A stretch of DNA of 64,000 nt from Mesobacillus subterraneus (lineage in GTDB: Bacteria > Bacillota > Bacilli > Bacillales > Cytobacillaceae): contig NZ_CP129019.1 of assembly GCF_020524355.2 (NCBI RefSeq), positions 1,860,001-1,924,000 of the forward strand. The letters are read 5' to 3'. The notes beneath the pieces were generated by a model. It was not told the origin of the DNA and did not search any database. It saw only the letters and a program-made list of their open reading frames with translations. Shown one piece after another: positions 16,543 to 27,136 of the stretch; within the stretch, counting starts at the first letter, position 1, and every line of letters begins with the position of its first letter. A program made the translations under genes and the position numbers.

Positions 16543-18524
16543 GTGGCAAGAAATCAGCAAGCTTTTGATTATAATGATGATGCCATACAGGTACTAGAAG
16601 GTCTTGAAGCAGTTCGCAAGAGGTCGGGTATGTATATTGGGAGCACAGATACACGTGGACTTCATCACCTCGTATATGAAATCGTTGATAATTCGGTAGA
16701 CGAAGCACTAGGTGGCTACGGTAATCAAATCATCGTCAAAATCCATAAAGATAATTCCATCAGTGTCCAGGATAAAGGGAGAGGTATGCCTACCGGGATG
16801 CATAAGCTCGGAAAACCGACACCTGAGGTGATCCTTACCGTCCTGCACGCAGGAGGAAAGTTTGGACAGGGCGGGTATAAAACAAGCGGAGGGCTTCATG
16901 GTGTCGGTGCTTCTGTTGTAAACGCATTATCAGAGTGGCTGGTTGTAACAATCAAACGTGATGGTTTCGTCTATGAACAGCGTTTTGAAAATGGCGGAAA
17001 ACCTGTGACGACGCTCGAAAAGATCGGAAAAACAAACCAATCTGGGACCACAATCCACTTTAAACCAGACCCTGAAATTTTCTCAACCTTAACATATAAC
17101 TACGATACACTCTCAGAACGTCTAAGAGAGTCTGCCTTTTTGTTAAAAGGATTGAAAATAGAGTTAATCGATGATCGCAATGATGGTAAAGATGTGTTCC
17201 ATTTTGAGACTGGTATCCAGGCTTTCGTAGAATATTTGAACGAAGAAAAAGATGAAATGCATCCAGTTGTCAGCTTTGAAGGTGAATACAGCCAAATAGA
17301 AGTTGAATTTGCGTTCCAATTTAACGATGGATACTCAGAGAATGTGCTGTCATTCGTCAACAATGTCCGCACGAAAGATGGCGGTACACATGAAGCAGGT
17401 TCAAAAACAGCGATGACCCGTGTATTTAATGAGTATGCCCGTAAGGTTGGCTTGCTCAAGGAGAAGGATAAGAATCTTGATGGAGCTGACATCCGAGAAG
17501 GTCTGGCAGGTATCATTTCCGTACGTATTCCTGAAGAACTGCTTCAGTTTGAAGGCCAGACAAAGGGAAAGTTAGGGACAAGTGAAGCAAGATCTGCCGT
17601 CGATTCAGTCGTTTCAGAGCATCTTTCTTATTTCCTTGAGGAAAATCCAGATATCAGTACATTGCTGATCCGAAAGTCTATTAAGGCATACCAGGCACGT
17701 GAAGCGCGGCCCGTAAAGCACGTGAAGATGCAAGAAGCGGGAAGAAGAGAAAGAGATCAGATGCGATGCTATCCGGCAAACTGACTCCAGCTCAATCAAA
17801 GAATCCTTCTAAAAATGAACTTTATCTAGTAGAAGGTGATTCTGCGGGCGGCTCTGCCAAGCAGGGCCGCGACAGGAAATTCCAGGCTGTGCTTCCACTG
17901 CGAGGTAAAGTCATCAACACAGAAAAAGCAAAGTTGCAGGACATTTTCAAAAATGAAGAAATCAATACGATCATCCATGCAATTGGTGCTGGCGTTGGGT
18001 CTGACTTCAATGTAGAAGACATCAACTATGACAAAATCGTCATCATGACGGATGCTGATACTGATGGTGCTCATATCCAGGTGCTTTTGCTGACGTTCTT
18101 TTACCGATATATGAAGCCGATGATCGAAGCCGGCAAGGTATTCATTGCCCTTCCGCCTTTATATAAGGTCAGCAAGGGAACGGGCAAAAAAGAAATTATC
18201 GAATATGCCTGGAGCGACGAAGAGCTGAAGGGCGCGATGAAGAAAGTCGGCAAAGGCTATATAATCCAGCGTTACAAAGGACTCGGGGAAATGAACGCCG
18301 ACCAGCTTTGGGAAACGACGATGGATCCGGAGACCAGGACTTTGATCAGGGTGCGCATTGACGATGCAGCTAGAGCGGAGCGAAGAGTGACGACCCTTAT
18401 GGGAGATAAGGTTGAGCCACGCAGGAAATGGATTGAATCCAATGTAGCGTTCGGCCTTGAGGAAGATGGAAACATCCTTGAAAATGAAAATATATCAGTT
18501 GCAGAGGAGGGTGCTGACGAATGA
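16543..18524 (+). CDS. parE: Topoisomerase IV subunit B (ParE), broken by a 2-base insertion
   Basis: ParE is the ATPase subunit of topoisomerase IV, which unlinks replicated chromosomes. GTG 16543 is the start: AAAGGGG ends 7 bases upstream and the protein begins [20 protein letters not shown] like other ParE. GHKL motifs include [18 protein letters not shown] and GGLHGVG; the TOPRIM part has [15 protein letters not shown] and DADTDGAH. Near 17704-17714 the sequence reads GCGCGGCCCGT where the frame needs GCGGCCCGT, so a CG dinucleotide is duplicated and the second half (from about 17709) continues in another frame as [18 protein letters not shown]. The gene is essential, so sequence error is likely. 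Its stop overlaps the parC start by four bases. Confidence 0.9.
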
Positions 18525-20962
18525 GTTCAGTTGAAAAATTTCGTGACCTTCCTTTAGAAGATGTACTGGGCGACCGTTTCTGCCGCTATAGTAAATATAT
18601 TATCCAGGAACGTGCACTTCCTGATGCAAGGGACGGGCTCAAGCCTGTTCAACGCAGGATTTTGTATGCTATGCATGTAGAAGGCAATACAAATGAAAAG
18701 GGATTCCGGAAATCAGCCAAGACAGTTGGAAACGTAATTGGTAACTACCATCCTCACGGTGATTCTTCTGTATATGAAGCAATGGTGCGTATGAGTCAGG
18801 ATTGGAAAGTGCGGAACTACCTTGTCGAAATGCATGGGAATAACGGAAGCATTGACGGTGATCCGCCAGCAGCAATGCGTTATACAGAAGCAAGATTGTC
18901 CGCAATCGCCGGTGAACTGTTAAGGGATATCGAGAAAAGAACCGTCGAGTTCATTCCGAATTTTGATGACACATCAAGTGAGCCTACGGTGCTTCCTGCG
19001 ATGTTCCCTAATTTACTGGTCAATGGATCTACCGGAATATCCGCGGGTTATGCGACTGATATTCCTCCGCATAATTTAGCGGAAGTGATAGATGGGGTAA
19101 TCATGAGGATGGACAACCCTGTCTGCACGGTGGAAGATCTGATGGAGGTAATCAAGGGGCCGGACTTCCCGACGGGTGGAATCATCCAAGGTGTCGAGGG
19201 AATCGCAAAGGCATATAAAACAGGTAAAGGTAAGATCATTGTTCGCGGCAAAGCTGAAATTGAGGACATCCGCGGCGGAAAGCAGCAGATTGTTATCACT
19301 GAAGTTCCTTATGAACTTAACAAAGCTAATCTAGTCAAGCGGATCGATGAATTCCGTCTTGACCGTAAAGTGGAAGGCATCTCGGAAGTTCGTGATGAGA
19401 CGGACCGCACCGACCTGCGTGTTGTCATTGAATTGAAGAAGGAAGCAGACGCAAACGGCGTTTTGCACTACCTTTACAAAAACAGTGATTTACAGATTAC
19501 CTATAACTTCAATATGGTTGCCATCAACAAGAAAAGACCTGTATTGATGGGACTTGTCGAGCTGCTGGATGCTTATATTGACCACCAGAAGGATGTTGTA
19601 ACGAAGCGTTCCCAATATGACCTTCAAAAAGCCCGGGACCGCCAACATATCGTTGAAGGTCTCATTAAAGCTTTATCGATACTTGACCAGGTCATCGCAA
19701 CGATTCGCGCTTCTAAAGATAAGCGTGACGCCAAGGATAACTTGATCAAAAAATTTGATTTCACTGAAGTCCAGGCTGAAGCGATTGTATCCTTGCAGTT
19801 ATACCGACTGACAAATACTGATATTACTGCTCTTCAAGCCGAGGCGGAGGAGCTTGCCAAGAAGGTAGAGGAACTTACCGCCATACTGGGCAGTGAGAAG
19901 AAGCTATTATCTGTCATCAAAAAGGAACTGAAGGATGTCAAAAAGCGTTTCTCAGATGATCGACGGACAAAAATCGAGGAAGAGATTGAGGAAATCAAGA
20001 TTAACCTTGAGGTCCTGATCGCAAGTGAAGACGTTATTGTAACTGTGACAAAGGATGGCTACGTGAAACGGACAAGCCAAAGGTCTTATGCTGCATCCAA
20101 TGGTCAGGATTTCGCCATGAAGGATACAGATAGACTGTTATCACAGTTGAATATGAATACAACTGATGTCTTGCTGTTGTTCACGAATAAAGGGAGCTAC
20201 TTATACTTGCCTGTCCATGAACTTCCTGATATACGCTGGAAAGACCTTGGTCAGCATGTAGCAAATCTAGTCCCTTTAGACCGCGATGAAGAAATCATCA
20301 AAGCTGTTCCTGTTACCGATTTCGCACAGAATTTATTCTTCTTATTTGTGACAAAGAATGGCATGGTGAAAAAATCCGAATTAAGTCTATATAAAGCTCA
20401 GAGATACTCCAAACCGCTAACTGCAATCAATGTCAAGGGTGACGACAGAGTCATCGACATACATGTAACCAACGGGGAGAAGGATTTGTTCCTTGCATCA
20501 CATCTCGGCTATGGTCTATGGTTCAGCGAAGAAGAAATCAGTCCGATTGGGATTAGGGCAGCCGGCGTCAAAGGTATGAACCTTAAGGATGGGGATTATG
20601 TTGTTGGCGGGAAAATGATCGACAATAACCAAAGCCATTCCATCGTAATCGCGACACAGCGCGGTGCCGTTAAGAAAATGAAGCTTTCAGAATTCGAGAA
20701 GACATCTCGCGCGAAACGCGGTGTTGTAATGCTCCGTGAATTGAAAGCAAATCCACACCGTATTGTTGGTGTGGAAGCTGTCCATGGTGATGACGAAGTA
20801 TTCTTCCAGTCAGAAAAACAGCAGATTGTCTCTGTAAATGCTTCAGAATTAAGGTTCAGCGATCGATATACAAATGGATCTTTCCTGGTGGATGAAAGTG
20901 AAACAGGGAAGTTTACTGCCATTTGGAAAAGAGAAAATGAACAAGATAAAAAATCACAATAG
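18521..20962 (+). CDS. parC: Topoisomerase IV subunit A (ParC)
   Basis: An 813-residue DNA-cleaving subunit of topoisomerase IV. The quinolone-resistance region is [19 protein letters not shown] (about residues 77-95), with the wild-type serine, and the catalytic tyrosine lies in [10 protein letters not shown] near residue 120. A coiled coil around 435-500 precedes the C-terminal beta-pinwheel repeats. The ATG overlaps the parE TGA (ATGA), so translation is coupled, giving equal subunits. A terminator follows the stop. Confidence 0.95.
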   Translation: MSSVEKFRDLPLEDVLGDRFCRYSKYIIQERALPDARDGLKPVQRRILYAMHVEGNTNEKGFRKSAKTVGNVIGNYHPHGDSSVYEAMVRMSQDWKVRNYLVEMHGNNGSIDGDPPAAMRYTEARLSAIAGELLRDIEKRTVEFIPNFDDTSSEPTVLPAMFPNLLVNGSTGISAGYATDIPPHNLAEVIDGVIMRMDNPVCTVEDLMEVIKGPDFPTGGIIQGVEGIAKAYKTGKGKIIVRGKAEIEDIRGGKQQIVITEVPYELNKANLVKRIDEFRLDRKVEGISEVRDETDRTDLRVVIELKKEADANGVLHYLYKNSDLQITYNFNMVAINKKRPVLMGLVELLDAYIDHQKDVVTKRSQYDLQKARDRQHIVEGLIKALSILDQVIATIRASKDKRDAKDNLIKKFDFTEVQAEAIVSLQLYRLTNTDITALQAEAEELAKKVEELTAILGSEKKLLSVIKKELKDVKKRFSDDRRTKIEEEIEEIKINLEVLIASEDVIVTVTKDGYVKRTSQRSYAASNGQDFAMKDTDRLLSQLNMNTTDVLLLFTNKGSYLYLPVHELPDIRWKDLGQHVANLVPLDRDEEIIKAVPVTDFAQNLFFLFVTKNGMVKKSELSLYKAQRYSKPLTAINVKGDDRVIDIHVTNGEKDLFLASHLGYGLWFSEEEISPIGIRAAGVKGMNLKDGDYVVGGKMIDNNQSHSIVIATQRGAVKKMKLSEFEKTSRAKRGVVMLRELKANPHRIVGVEAVHGDDEVFFQSEKQQIVSVNASELRFSDRYTNGSFLVDESETGKFTAIWKRENEQDKKSQ

Positions 20963-20978
20963 CAAGACTTTCGCCCAA

Positions 20979-21008
20979 AAAACACAGCACTATTGCTGTG
21001 TTTTTTGT
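20979..21008 (+). terminator. Terminator after parC
   Basis: AAAACACAGCA / TGCTGTGTTTT stem, loop CTAT, then a run of T. Confidence 0.85.
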
Positions 21009-21009
21009 T

Positions 21010-21300
21010 TTTTTAACCATTATCAGGGTATTACATAGATAGCTTCCTCACTGTCTTGGCAAAGCTGAAATGGAAGCGAAGTACCATTGTAAACCAACTT
21101 GTATTTTGGTACATTGAAAACTATATTAAAATATCTTTTTACAAAACTCTTTTCGTAAACTTTTGCTATTTCGCGCATTTTTTACGACACCACACTTAAG
21201 GAGTAGCTGAAAAATCACTCTGAGGTTGTTCGCACAAGTAGTTGATAGTTATTATACGAAAAGTTATGTTCAAAGAAAATCAGCTTTGTCAAAAACTAAT
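21010..21300. other. Gene-free stretch between parC and alsT
   Basis: About 290 AT-rich bases. I see no ORF with a ribosome binding site, no recognised riboswitch and no TnrA-type box here. It presumably holds the alsT promoter and a leader. Confidence 0.4.
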
Positions 21301-21313
21301 AAAGGAGTTTTTT

Positions 21314-22747
21314 ATGGAAATTTTCAACAACATCATATCTGAATTGAACAACTATATGTGGAGTTATATCTTAATTGCTGTTCTCGTAGTACTGGGTACA
21401 TATTTTACTTTCAGAACCAGATTTGTTCAGTTCAAATTTTTGCCTGAGATGATCAGGGTATTAAAAGATCCAGCCACGGTATCTGCCGAAGGGAAAAGGG
21501 GAAGGTCTTCATTCCAGGCATTCACGGTCAGCCTGGCTTCTAGAGTTGGTACAGGTAACCTGGCCGGTGTAGCGACAGCTATCTCAGCCGGAGGTCCGGG
21601 AGCTGTCTTCTGGATGTGGATCATTGCCCTTATCGGTGCTGCATCAAGCTTTATCGAAAGTACTCTAGCTCAAATCTATAAGGTAAAAGATGCTGATGAG
21701 GCAGAATATCGCGGCGGTCCTGCTTATTATATGGAACGCGGACTGAACAAACGCTGGTTAGGCGTTTTGTTTGCAATCATTATCGTTTTTACTTTTGGTT
21801 TGGTTTTTAGTTCTGTCCAATCGAATACAATTGCCCTTGCATTTGACCAGGCATTTGGATTCAATCGTTTTTGGATGGGAATCATCCTAACTATTATGAC
21901 TGCCGCAGTTATTTTTGGCGGCATCAAGAGAATTGCTTTTGTATCACAAATCATCGTGCCAATCATGGCGGTGATATATTTGATTCTCGCATCGTTTATC
22001 GTGGTTATGAATTTCAGTGAAATCCCGGCTATGCTCTCACTGATTGTTAAAAATGCTTTCGGCTTACAGGAAGTAGTTGGCGGCGGTATTGGAGCAGCGG
22101 TCATGATGGGAATCAAGAGAGGCCTATTTTCTAATGAGGCTGGTATGGGTAGTGCACCAAATGCTGCTGCGACTGCTGCAGTCACACACCCAGTAAAACA
22201 AGGGCTAATTCAAACATTAGGAGTATTTACAGATACTTTACTCATTTGTACAGCAACAGCCTTTATCATTATTATGTCAGGCGAATATACGAATCCTGAT
22301 TTAGATGGTATCCAGTTAACACAGGCTGCCCTGACAGCTCATGTAGGTTCATGGGCACCAGCTTTCGTCGGAGGAGCTATTTTCCTTTTTGCTTTCACCT
22401 CTATTATCGGAAATTACTATTACGGTGAAACGAATATTGAATTCATCAAGGAAAGTCCTACAGCACTGTTTATTTATCGTCTTGCTGTTATCGCAATGGT
22501 TTTGTTCGGTTCAGTTGCCGAGTTAGCCATTGTCTGGAATTTGGCGGATCTTTTCATGGGAATAATGGCCCTGATCAACCTTGTAGCCATAACCTTGCTT
22601 GCAAAAATCGCCATGGCAGCATTAAAGGATTATAGAGAACAGCGAAAAGAAGGAAAAGACCCAGTGTTTTATGCTGATACTATCGAAGGTTTGAAAGGTA
22701 TTGAATCCTGGGAATACCGTAAACACGAAGAATCCAAGCATAAATAA
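21314..22747 (+). CDS. alsT: AGCS-family sodium:amino-acid symporter (AlsT)
   Basis: A 477-residue polytopic alanine/glycine:cation symporter-family protein. Characteristic segments are SLASRVGTGNLAGVATAI (near 62-79), GGPGAVFWMWIIALIGAASSFIEST, YRGGPAYYMERGL and KRGLFSNEAGMGSAPNAAAT. It imports a small amino acid with sodium; B. subtilis AlsT has been linked to glutamine as well as alanine. ATG 21314 follows AAAGGAG by 6 bases; an upstream in-frame start at 21242 has no such site. The parC-alsT neighbourhood matches B. subtilis. A second paralogue is at 38928. Confidence 0.88.
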   Translation: MEIFNNIISELNNYMWSYILIAVLVVLGTYFTFRTRFVQFKFLPEMIRVLKDPATVSAEGKRGRSSFQAFTVSLASRVGTGNLAGVATAISAGGPGAVFWMWIIALIGAASSFIESTLAQIYKVKDADEAEYRGGPAYYMERGLNKRWLGVLFAIIIVFTFGLVFSSVQSNTIALAFDQAFGFNRFWMGIILTIMTAAVIFGGIKRIAFVSQIIVPIMAVIYLILASFIVVMNFSEIPAMLSLIVKNAFGLQEVVGGGIGAAVMMGIKRGLFSNEAGMGSAPNAAATAAVTHPVKQGLIQTLGVFTDTLLICTATAFIIIMSGEYTNPDLDGIQLTQAALTAHVGSWAPAFVGGAIFLFAFTSIIGNYYYGETNIEFIKESPTALFIYRLAVIAMVLFGSVAELAIVWNLADLFMGIMALINLVAITLLAKIAMAALKDYREQRKEGKDPVFYADTIEGLKGIESWEYRKHEESKHK

Positions 22748-22755
22748 TCATCATT

Positions 22756-22786
22756 AACCTCTCTGATTTAATCAGAGAGGTTTTTT
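22756..22786 (+). terminator. Terminator after alsT
   Basis: AACCTCTCTGAT / ATCAGAGAGGTT stem, 3-base loop, then TTTT. Confidence 0.9.
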
Positions 22787-22839
22787 GTGCATTTTTTTAC
22801 CATATTTGGACATGTTAAGGTATAACGGGGTGATGCATG

Positions 22840-23595
22840 TTGAAAAAGGAGCTATTAATCACGTTCAGCGCATTCTTTTTTATGTCGTTAACCGCCCTTA
22901 CCGGCGTATATGCAGGGGAGTCTAATGAAAAAACGGTGACGATTTCTGAAGAAAAAGTTGATGTAACTGGCGATGGAAAAAAGGATTTGATTTATGTAAA
23001 AGGAGTTCTTTATGAAGAAGGGGCACAGTTTCTCAAAAAGATTTTTTTAAAAGTCAGAGCCTCAAATGGTGAAATATATAAAATTGACCTAGATAGTGGA
23101 TACGATCCCACTACTATTTATAAAGATTTGAACCACGATTCCGTAAAAGACATATTTATCAGTGTTCCTACCGGGGGAAGCGGAGGTCTATCGAATTTTT
23201 ATTTATATAGTTTAAAGGATTTCCAAGTTACCAATCTGACTGTACCAGAACCTCTTGCAGTCAACAGCCGATTTGAGGATGGTTACAAGGCTTCCGTAAG
23301 TATCCAGGAAACAGGCCAGTCATATAGTTTTGATCTAAGCGACAGAAAAGAGGAGTACGAACGCCTTGGTTTATATCAGGACGGAAAGCTGAATGAACCA
23401 ACAGAGTTAATGGTTCTTCCTTTTGGCATTTTAAAGCCGATTAAGGTAAAAGATGATCTTTATGGGTTAAAAGGCATCCAGCGAATTAATGGTGCATATA
23501 ACGCGGATGGAATTGCGAATATTGAATCGACATGGATATATGAAAAGGGAAAATGGCAGCTAATAAAAGCCGAAGTCAAAAGCCTGGAAACTTAA
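22840..23595 (+). CDS. Secreted protein with calcium-loop-like (FG-GAP/VCBS-type) motifs
   Basis: About 251 residues with a signal peptide ending near VYAGES. The mature part has two EF-hand-like loops, DVTGDGKKDLIYV (about 42-54) and DLNHDSVKDIFISV (near 95-108), as in FG-GAP/VCBS proteins that read out dissolved-solute or beta-propeller folds. No catalytic motif is visible and the function is unknown. The start is uncertain between ATG 22837 (4 bases from GGGGTG) and TTG 22840 (7 bases); the latter spacing is better. It lies just upstream of the staygreen-domain gene in the same direction. Confidence 0.65.
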   Translation: MKKELLITFSAFFFMSLTALTGVYAGESNEKTVTISEEKVDVTGDGKKDLIYVKGVLYEEGAQFLKKIFLKVRASNGEIYKIDLDSGYDPTTIYKDLNHDSVKDIFISVPTGGSGGLSNFYLYSLKDFQVTNLTVPEPLAVNSRFEDGYKASVSIQETGQSYSFDLSDRKEEYERLGLYQDGKLNEPTELMVLPFGILKPIKVKDDLYGLKGIQRINGAYNADGIANIESTWIYEKGKWQLIKAEVKSLET

Positions 23596-23679
23596 AAATA
23601 TAGGCGATTGTCACGGATTTCGGTTCAAAGGCATATGATATCGGAAAAGGATTCTTTTAGCGGGAAGGAGCCTTGTGCC

Positions 23680-24171
23680 ATGAGCAAATTCAAGCCAGAA
23701 CGATTGAGCGTTACCTTTATTCCACCAGCAACTGCTTTTGTACCGATAGATAGCAGGAAGTATACTTTAACACATTCCGATCTAACTGGAGAGCTGTTTC
23801 TAGCAGTCGGTAATGTCTATGATTACCAGGCAATCAACTTTGAAATGCGGGATGAAGTTTTGGCAGACTGGATCACCATCAACGGTGAATACTTGCTGTA
23901 TGCTAAGGTGTATATAAGTAATGGAGAATACGACCTGAATATGTCCAGGATCCGGTATATGATTTTCAAAAAAGAGCTGGATTTAGCACTGACTGCGATA
24001 GTTTATGGAGATAAAAACTTCTACACATATTATCCTTGGCTGCTCGATGCTCCAATTTACGTACAGTTTTCATCTATTTACCCAGAATTTAATCAGGTAG
24101 CATACTATGGTACGCCAAGAATGTATCTTAACAAAGTGAATAAGAAAAGAACTCCCGAAGCACAGGCGTGA
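23680..24171 (+). CDS. Staygreen (SGR)-domain protein
   Basis: A 163-residue protein with the staygreen fold signature: FKPERLSVTFIPPATAF at the start, then RKYTLTHSDLTGELFLAVG (about 26-44) and RDEVLADW. Plant SGR proteins are magnesium dechelatases in chlorophyll breakdown. Bacterial homologues from non-photosynthetic species are known, and some show dechelating activity in vitro, but their natural role is unclear. No chlorophyll or tetrapyrrole gene is nearby. ATG 23680 follows GGAAGGAG by 9 bases. The end overlaps a terminator. Confidence 0.8.
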   Translation: MSKFKPERLSVTFIPPATAFVPIDSRKYTLTHSDLTGELFLAVGNVYDYQAINFEMRDEVLADWITINGEYLLYAKVYISNGEYDLNMSRIRYMIFKKELDLALTAIVYGDKNFYTYYPWLLDAPIYVQFSSIYPEFNQVAYYGTPRMYLNKVNKKRTPEAQA

Positions 24172-24186
24172 ACCTGTGCTTTTTAT
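24159..24186 (+). terminator. Terminator overlapping the staygreen stop
   Basis: AGCACAGG / CCTGTGCT stem with a 6-base loop, then TTTTATT. Confidence 0.85.
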
Positions 24187-24225
24187 TATGCAGGTGATAG
24201 CAACAGGCTGAAAGTATACATAATA

Positions 24226-24634
<409 letters not shown>

Positions 24635-24689
24635 GAGTTTTTTACAAGTGGTTAATTTGGACTCTTCTCCTACCGATTACAAAAATCAA

Positions 24690-24732
24690 AAACGAAAAAT
24701 GACCTGCACCTTTGGCTGATCATTTTTCGTTT
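24690..24732 (-). terminator. Terminator after flavin reductase-like gene
   Basis: AAACGAAAAATGA / TCATTTTTCGTTT, a 13-bp stem with T-rich flanks. Confidence 0.8.
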
Positions 24733-24745
24733 CTTATTTGTGTTT

Positions 24746-25306
24746 CTATTCCTCTATCTTATGTGAGACAAACTCACTATGTTGATTTACATTTGTGTAT
24801 GTTGATCTGCCTAGATAAAGCGGAATGGTGAGTTGTTCAAAATTTGGCATGCCGTTTTTAAGGAATTTATCTGGATCTCTGTAAAATTGTACGATATTTG
24901 CAACGAACCAATCATGGTCACCGTAACTATTGCGGTCTATGACTTCACATTCATATGCTATATAAGCATCACGCAGTATGGGTGAATTAGTTGAAGATCC
25001 GTAATCGAAACGAATGTTCGCCTCTTTGAATTTGTTCACTTTTGAACCAGTATACACACCTGCTTGCTGAATAAGTGCAGAATATTCAAATGGCACAAAA
25101 TTAATCGCAAATTTGCCTTCAGATTTTATGAGCTGGTAAGAATGACGTTCACGGCCGATGGCAACTCCGTAAATTGGTGGCTCAAAAGATATGTAGGAAT
25201 GCCAGCCAGCAGCCATAATATTATTTTCACCGTTATGACTAACCGTCACCAGCGCGACCATTCCCGGATAACTATGCATGACAGTTTGATTGATTAATTG
25301 AATCAT
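24746..25306 (-). CDS. Flavin reductase-like (FMN-binding split barrel) protein
   Basis: A 186-residue protein of the flavin reductase-like domain family, which binds FMN in a split beta-barrel. The N-terminus MIQLINQTVMHSYPGMVALVTV leads into NGENNIMAAGWHSYISFEPP and RHSYQLIKSEGKFAINF. The partner reaction is not known; such proteins are often stand-alone NAD(P)H:flavin reductases or flavoenzymes. The start at 25306 is chosen because AAAGGAGGG lies 9 bases upstream; an upstream ATG at 25360 has none. Confidence 0.8.
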   Translation of the reverse strand: MIQLINQTVMHSYPGMVALVTVSHNGENNIMAAGWHSYISFEPPIYGVAIGRERHSYQLIKSEGKFAINFVPFEYSALIQQAGVYTGSKVNKFKEANIRFDYGSSTNSPILRDAYIAYECEVIDRNSYGDHDWFVANIVQFYRDPDKFLKNGMPNFEQLTIPLYLGRSTYTNVNQHSEFVSHKIEE

Positions 25307-25439
25307 TATGTAGGTCCCTCCTTTTTTTTGTCTAGCTCTATATTTAAGAAGCATGGGCAACTGTCTATTTTTCCTATTTTAATTCCATCGGATTTTTAGC
25401 CACATATCCTATATTGAATATATTATAGGAGGTTGCTCA

Positions 25440-25676
25440 ATGAATTACCCTCAAACTTATCTTCACAGACAAGATCAGCAGAATGATGAAAGGATTATCC
25501 CTTTATTGTTCTTAGCTGCTGCTGCACCTGCATTTTACGGCGGTTATGGATTCGGTGGTCCCTATTATGGTTACGGACGTCCTGGATACTGGTACGGACG
25601 CAGACCATGGTACGGATTTGGACGACGCCCCTGGTATGGTTACGGTCGACGCCCCTGGTATGGCAGACCATGGTGA
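25440..25676 (+). CDS. Gly/Tyr/Arg/Trp-rich repetitive small protein
   Basis: A 78-residue protein. The first 35 residues contain a short hydrophobic run (LLFLAAAAPAF). The rest is low complexity, built from glycine-tyrosine steps and repeated GRRPWYG blocks spaced 9 residues apart. AGGAGG lies just upstream and a terminator follows, so it is a real gene. Its composition resembles small spore-coat or cell-surface proteins of Bacillus, but I do not recognise a named family. Long antisense ORFs over it are by-products of the repeats. Confidence 0.7.
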   Translation: MNYPQTYLHRQDQQNDERIIPLLFLAAAAPAFYGGYGFGGPYYGYGRPGYWYGRRPWYGFGRRPWYGYGRRPWYGRPW

Positions 25677-25700
25677 TAACATAGCCATGAGACCGGAGAT

Positions 25701-25725
25701 CTCCCTGTTCATCAGGGAGTTTCTT
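25701..25725 (+). terminator. Terminator after Gly/Tyr-rich gene
   Basis: CTCCCTG / CAGGGAG stem, loop TTCAT, then TTTCTTC. Confidence 0.75.
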
Positions 25726-25847
25726 CAATTTCAGAAAGTAGGCTCTTCTAGTATAGCAAAAAACTGAAATTTCGTATTGCTAAGTATATTCAAAATCATT
25801 AAAATAAAACAGAATAACCATACTACCTCGTGATTAAGGGAGATTCT

Positions 25848-27068
25848 ATGAACCGCAAAGTTTTTCTTTATGTAAAAGCATTTTCTGATCTCGGAACCTT
25901 TATGGATTTAATTGCAATCAATGTCTTGATGTATATTGCCACCGGGAGTCCAGCCTGGCTAGCAGCCACGATGGCGTTCAGGACACTGGGCGGAGTTTTA
26001 TCAAGCTTATTTTCAGGTGTTCTTGCTGACCGTTTTGACCGTAGGAAGATCATGATATGGACTGATGTTTTTCGGGCAATCATCATCCTCAGCTTGATTC
26101 CCTTCCCTAATCCGGTAATGATATTGATTGTTTGCTTTTTGATTGGTTTGACAAGCAGCTTTTTTGCTGTAAGTTACAGTGCTGAAATTCCGCAAATTTT
26201 CGGTCAGGACAAGATTTTACAGACGAACGCTCTTATCTCCAGACTTACATCAATCAGCTTAGTTTTCGGGTTCATTGGTGCTGGATTGATCACAGATTTT
26301 CTCGGTTACCAGGTTACCTTGATGATCGACGCTGCTACTTATCTAATATCTGCGGCAGTATTGATCAAAATTAAGTGGCAAACCACTAAGCCTGCAAATT
26401 CAGGATTGATCACCAATGGATTTAAACAGAAAGTTTCCCAGGTTGGCAGAGATTTAAAAGAAGTATATACTTTCATCCTTTCAGTGCCGATGTTATTGGA
26501 TGTAAACATTGTTTTCCTAGTTGGTTCATTTGCCGGTGCCTCTCATAATCTTGGTATTCCTTTGCTGGCTGACACAATTGATTCCAGCAAACAAAGCTTG
26601 ATTTACGGGCTGATCTGGGGTGTCTGGGGAATCGGATCTGTGTTAGCCACCCTTTTGCTGCCGAAAATGAAATTCCTGCATGGAAACTACTTGTATCGTA
26701 CATATTTTCTTGCAGCCATCTTGATGTCAACAGGCTTTATAACCTTTCTGTCAAATATGAATATCTGGATTGTCCTTATGTTTGCGTTCTTCACCGGAAT
26801 TTTTGATGCTTGCTTCACCACCCTGCACGCGACGATCCTTCAGAAAACGGATAATTACATCAGGGGAAGAATATTTGGCGTTGGCATGCTGTTAAAATCA
26901 TTAGGTTTTGCTCTTGGTTTTGTCGTTGCCCCGATTCTGTTAGAAGCCCTTTCATTAGCTAAAATGGTCTGGATTTTCCACGGAACCTTGATTACCTCAA
27001 GCATTTTCGTGATGCTTTATTCAAATCGACACAGAAATAAATTTGATGAGGTTAATCAAACTGTATAA
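25848..27068 (+). CDS. MFS transporter
   Basis: A 406-residue major facilitator superfamily protein with about twelve hydrophobic segments. The loop 2-3 signature GVLADRFDRRKIMI is near residues 58-71. It resembles the MFS_3 type (macrolide-efflux MefA or EntS-like), so export of a drug or small metabolite is plausible, but the substrate is open. ATG 25848 follows AAGGGAGA; the earlier in-frame start at 25830 lacks a site. A terminator follows. Confidence 0.8.
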   Translation: MNRKVFLYVKAFSDLGTFMDLIAINVLMYIATGSPAWLAATMAFRTLGGVLSSLFSGVLADRFDRRKIMIWTDVFRAIIILSLIPFPNPVMILIVCFLIGLTSSFFAVSYSAEIPQIFGQDKILQTNALISRLTSISLVFGFIGAGLITDFLGYQVTLMIDAATYLISAAVLIKIKWQTTKPANSGLITNGFKQKVSQVGRDLKEVYTFILSVPMLLDVNIVFLVGSFAGASHNLGIPLLADTIDSSKQSLIYGLIWGVWGIGSVLATLLLPKMKFLHGNYLYRTYFLAAILMSTGFITFLSNMNIWIVLMFAFFTGIFDACFTTLHATILQKTDNYIRGRIFGVGMLLKSLGFALGFVVAPILLEALSLAKMVWIFHGTLITSSIFVMLYSNRHRNKFDEVNQTV

Positions 27069-27080
27069 TTCGAAAAATGA

Positions 27081-27111
27081 AAAAGAACTCTCATGTCTGG
27101 AGTTCTTTTCA
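27081..27111 (+). terminator. Terminator after MFS transporter
   Basis: AAAAGAACTC / GAGTTCTTTT stem with a 9-base loop. Confidence 0.8.
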
Positions 27112-27136
27112 CTTTGTAGATTTAAAAACAACTTTG

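Noticed and set aside
21010..21300. Riboswitch in the alsT leader
   Set aside because: Some short pairings can be drawn but no known aptamer core is recognised.
25495..25767. Antisense and out-of-frame ORFs over the Gly/Tyr-rich gene
   Set aside because: They arise from the codon repeats of the real gene and lack ribosome sites.
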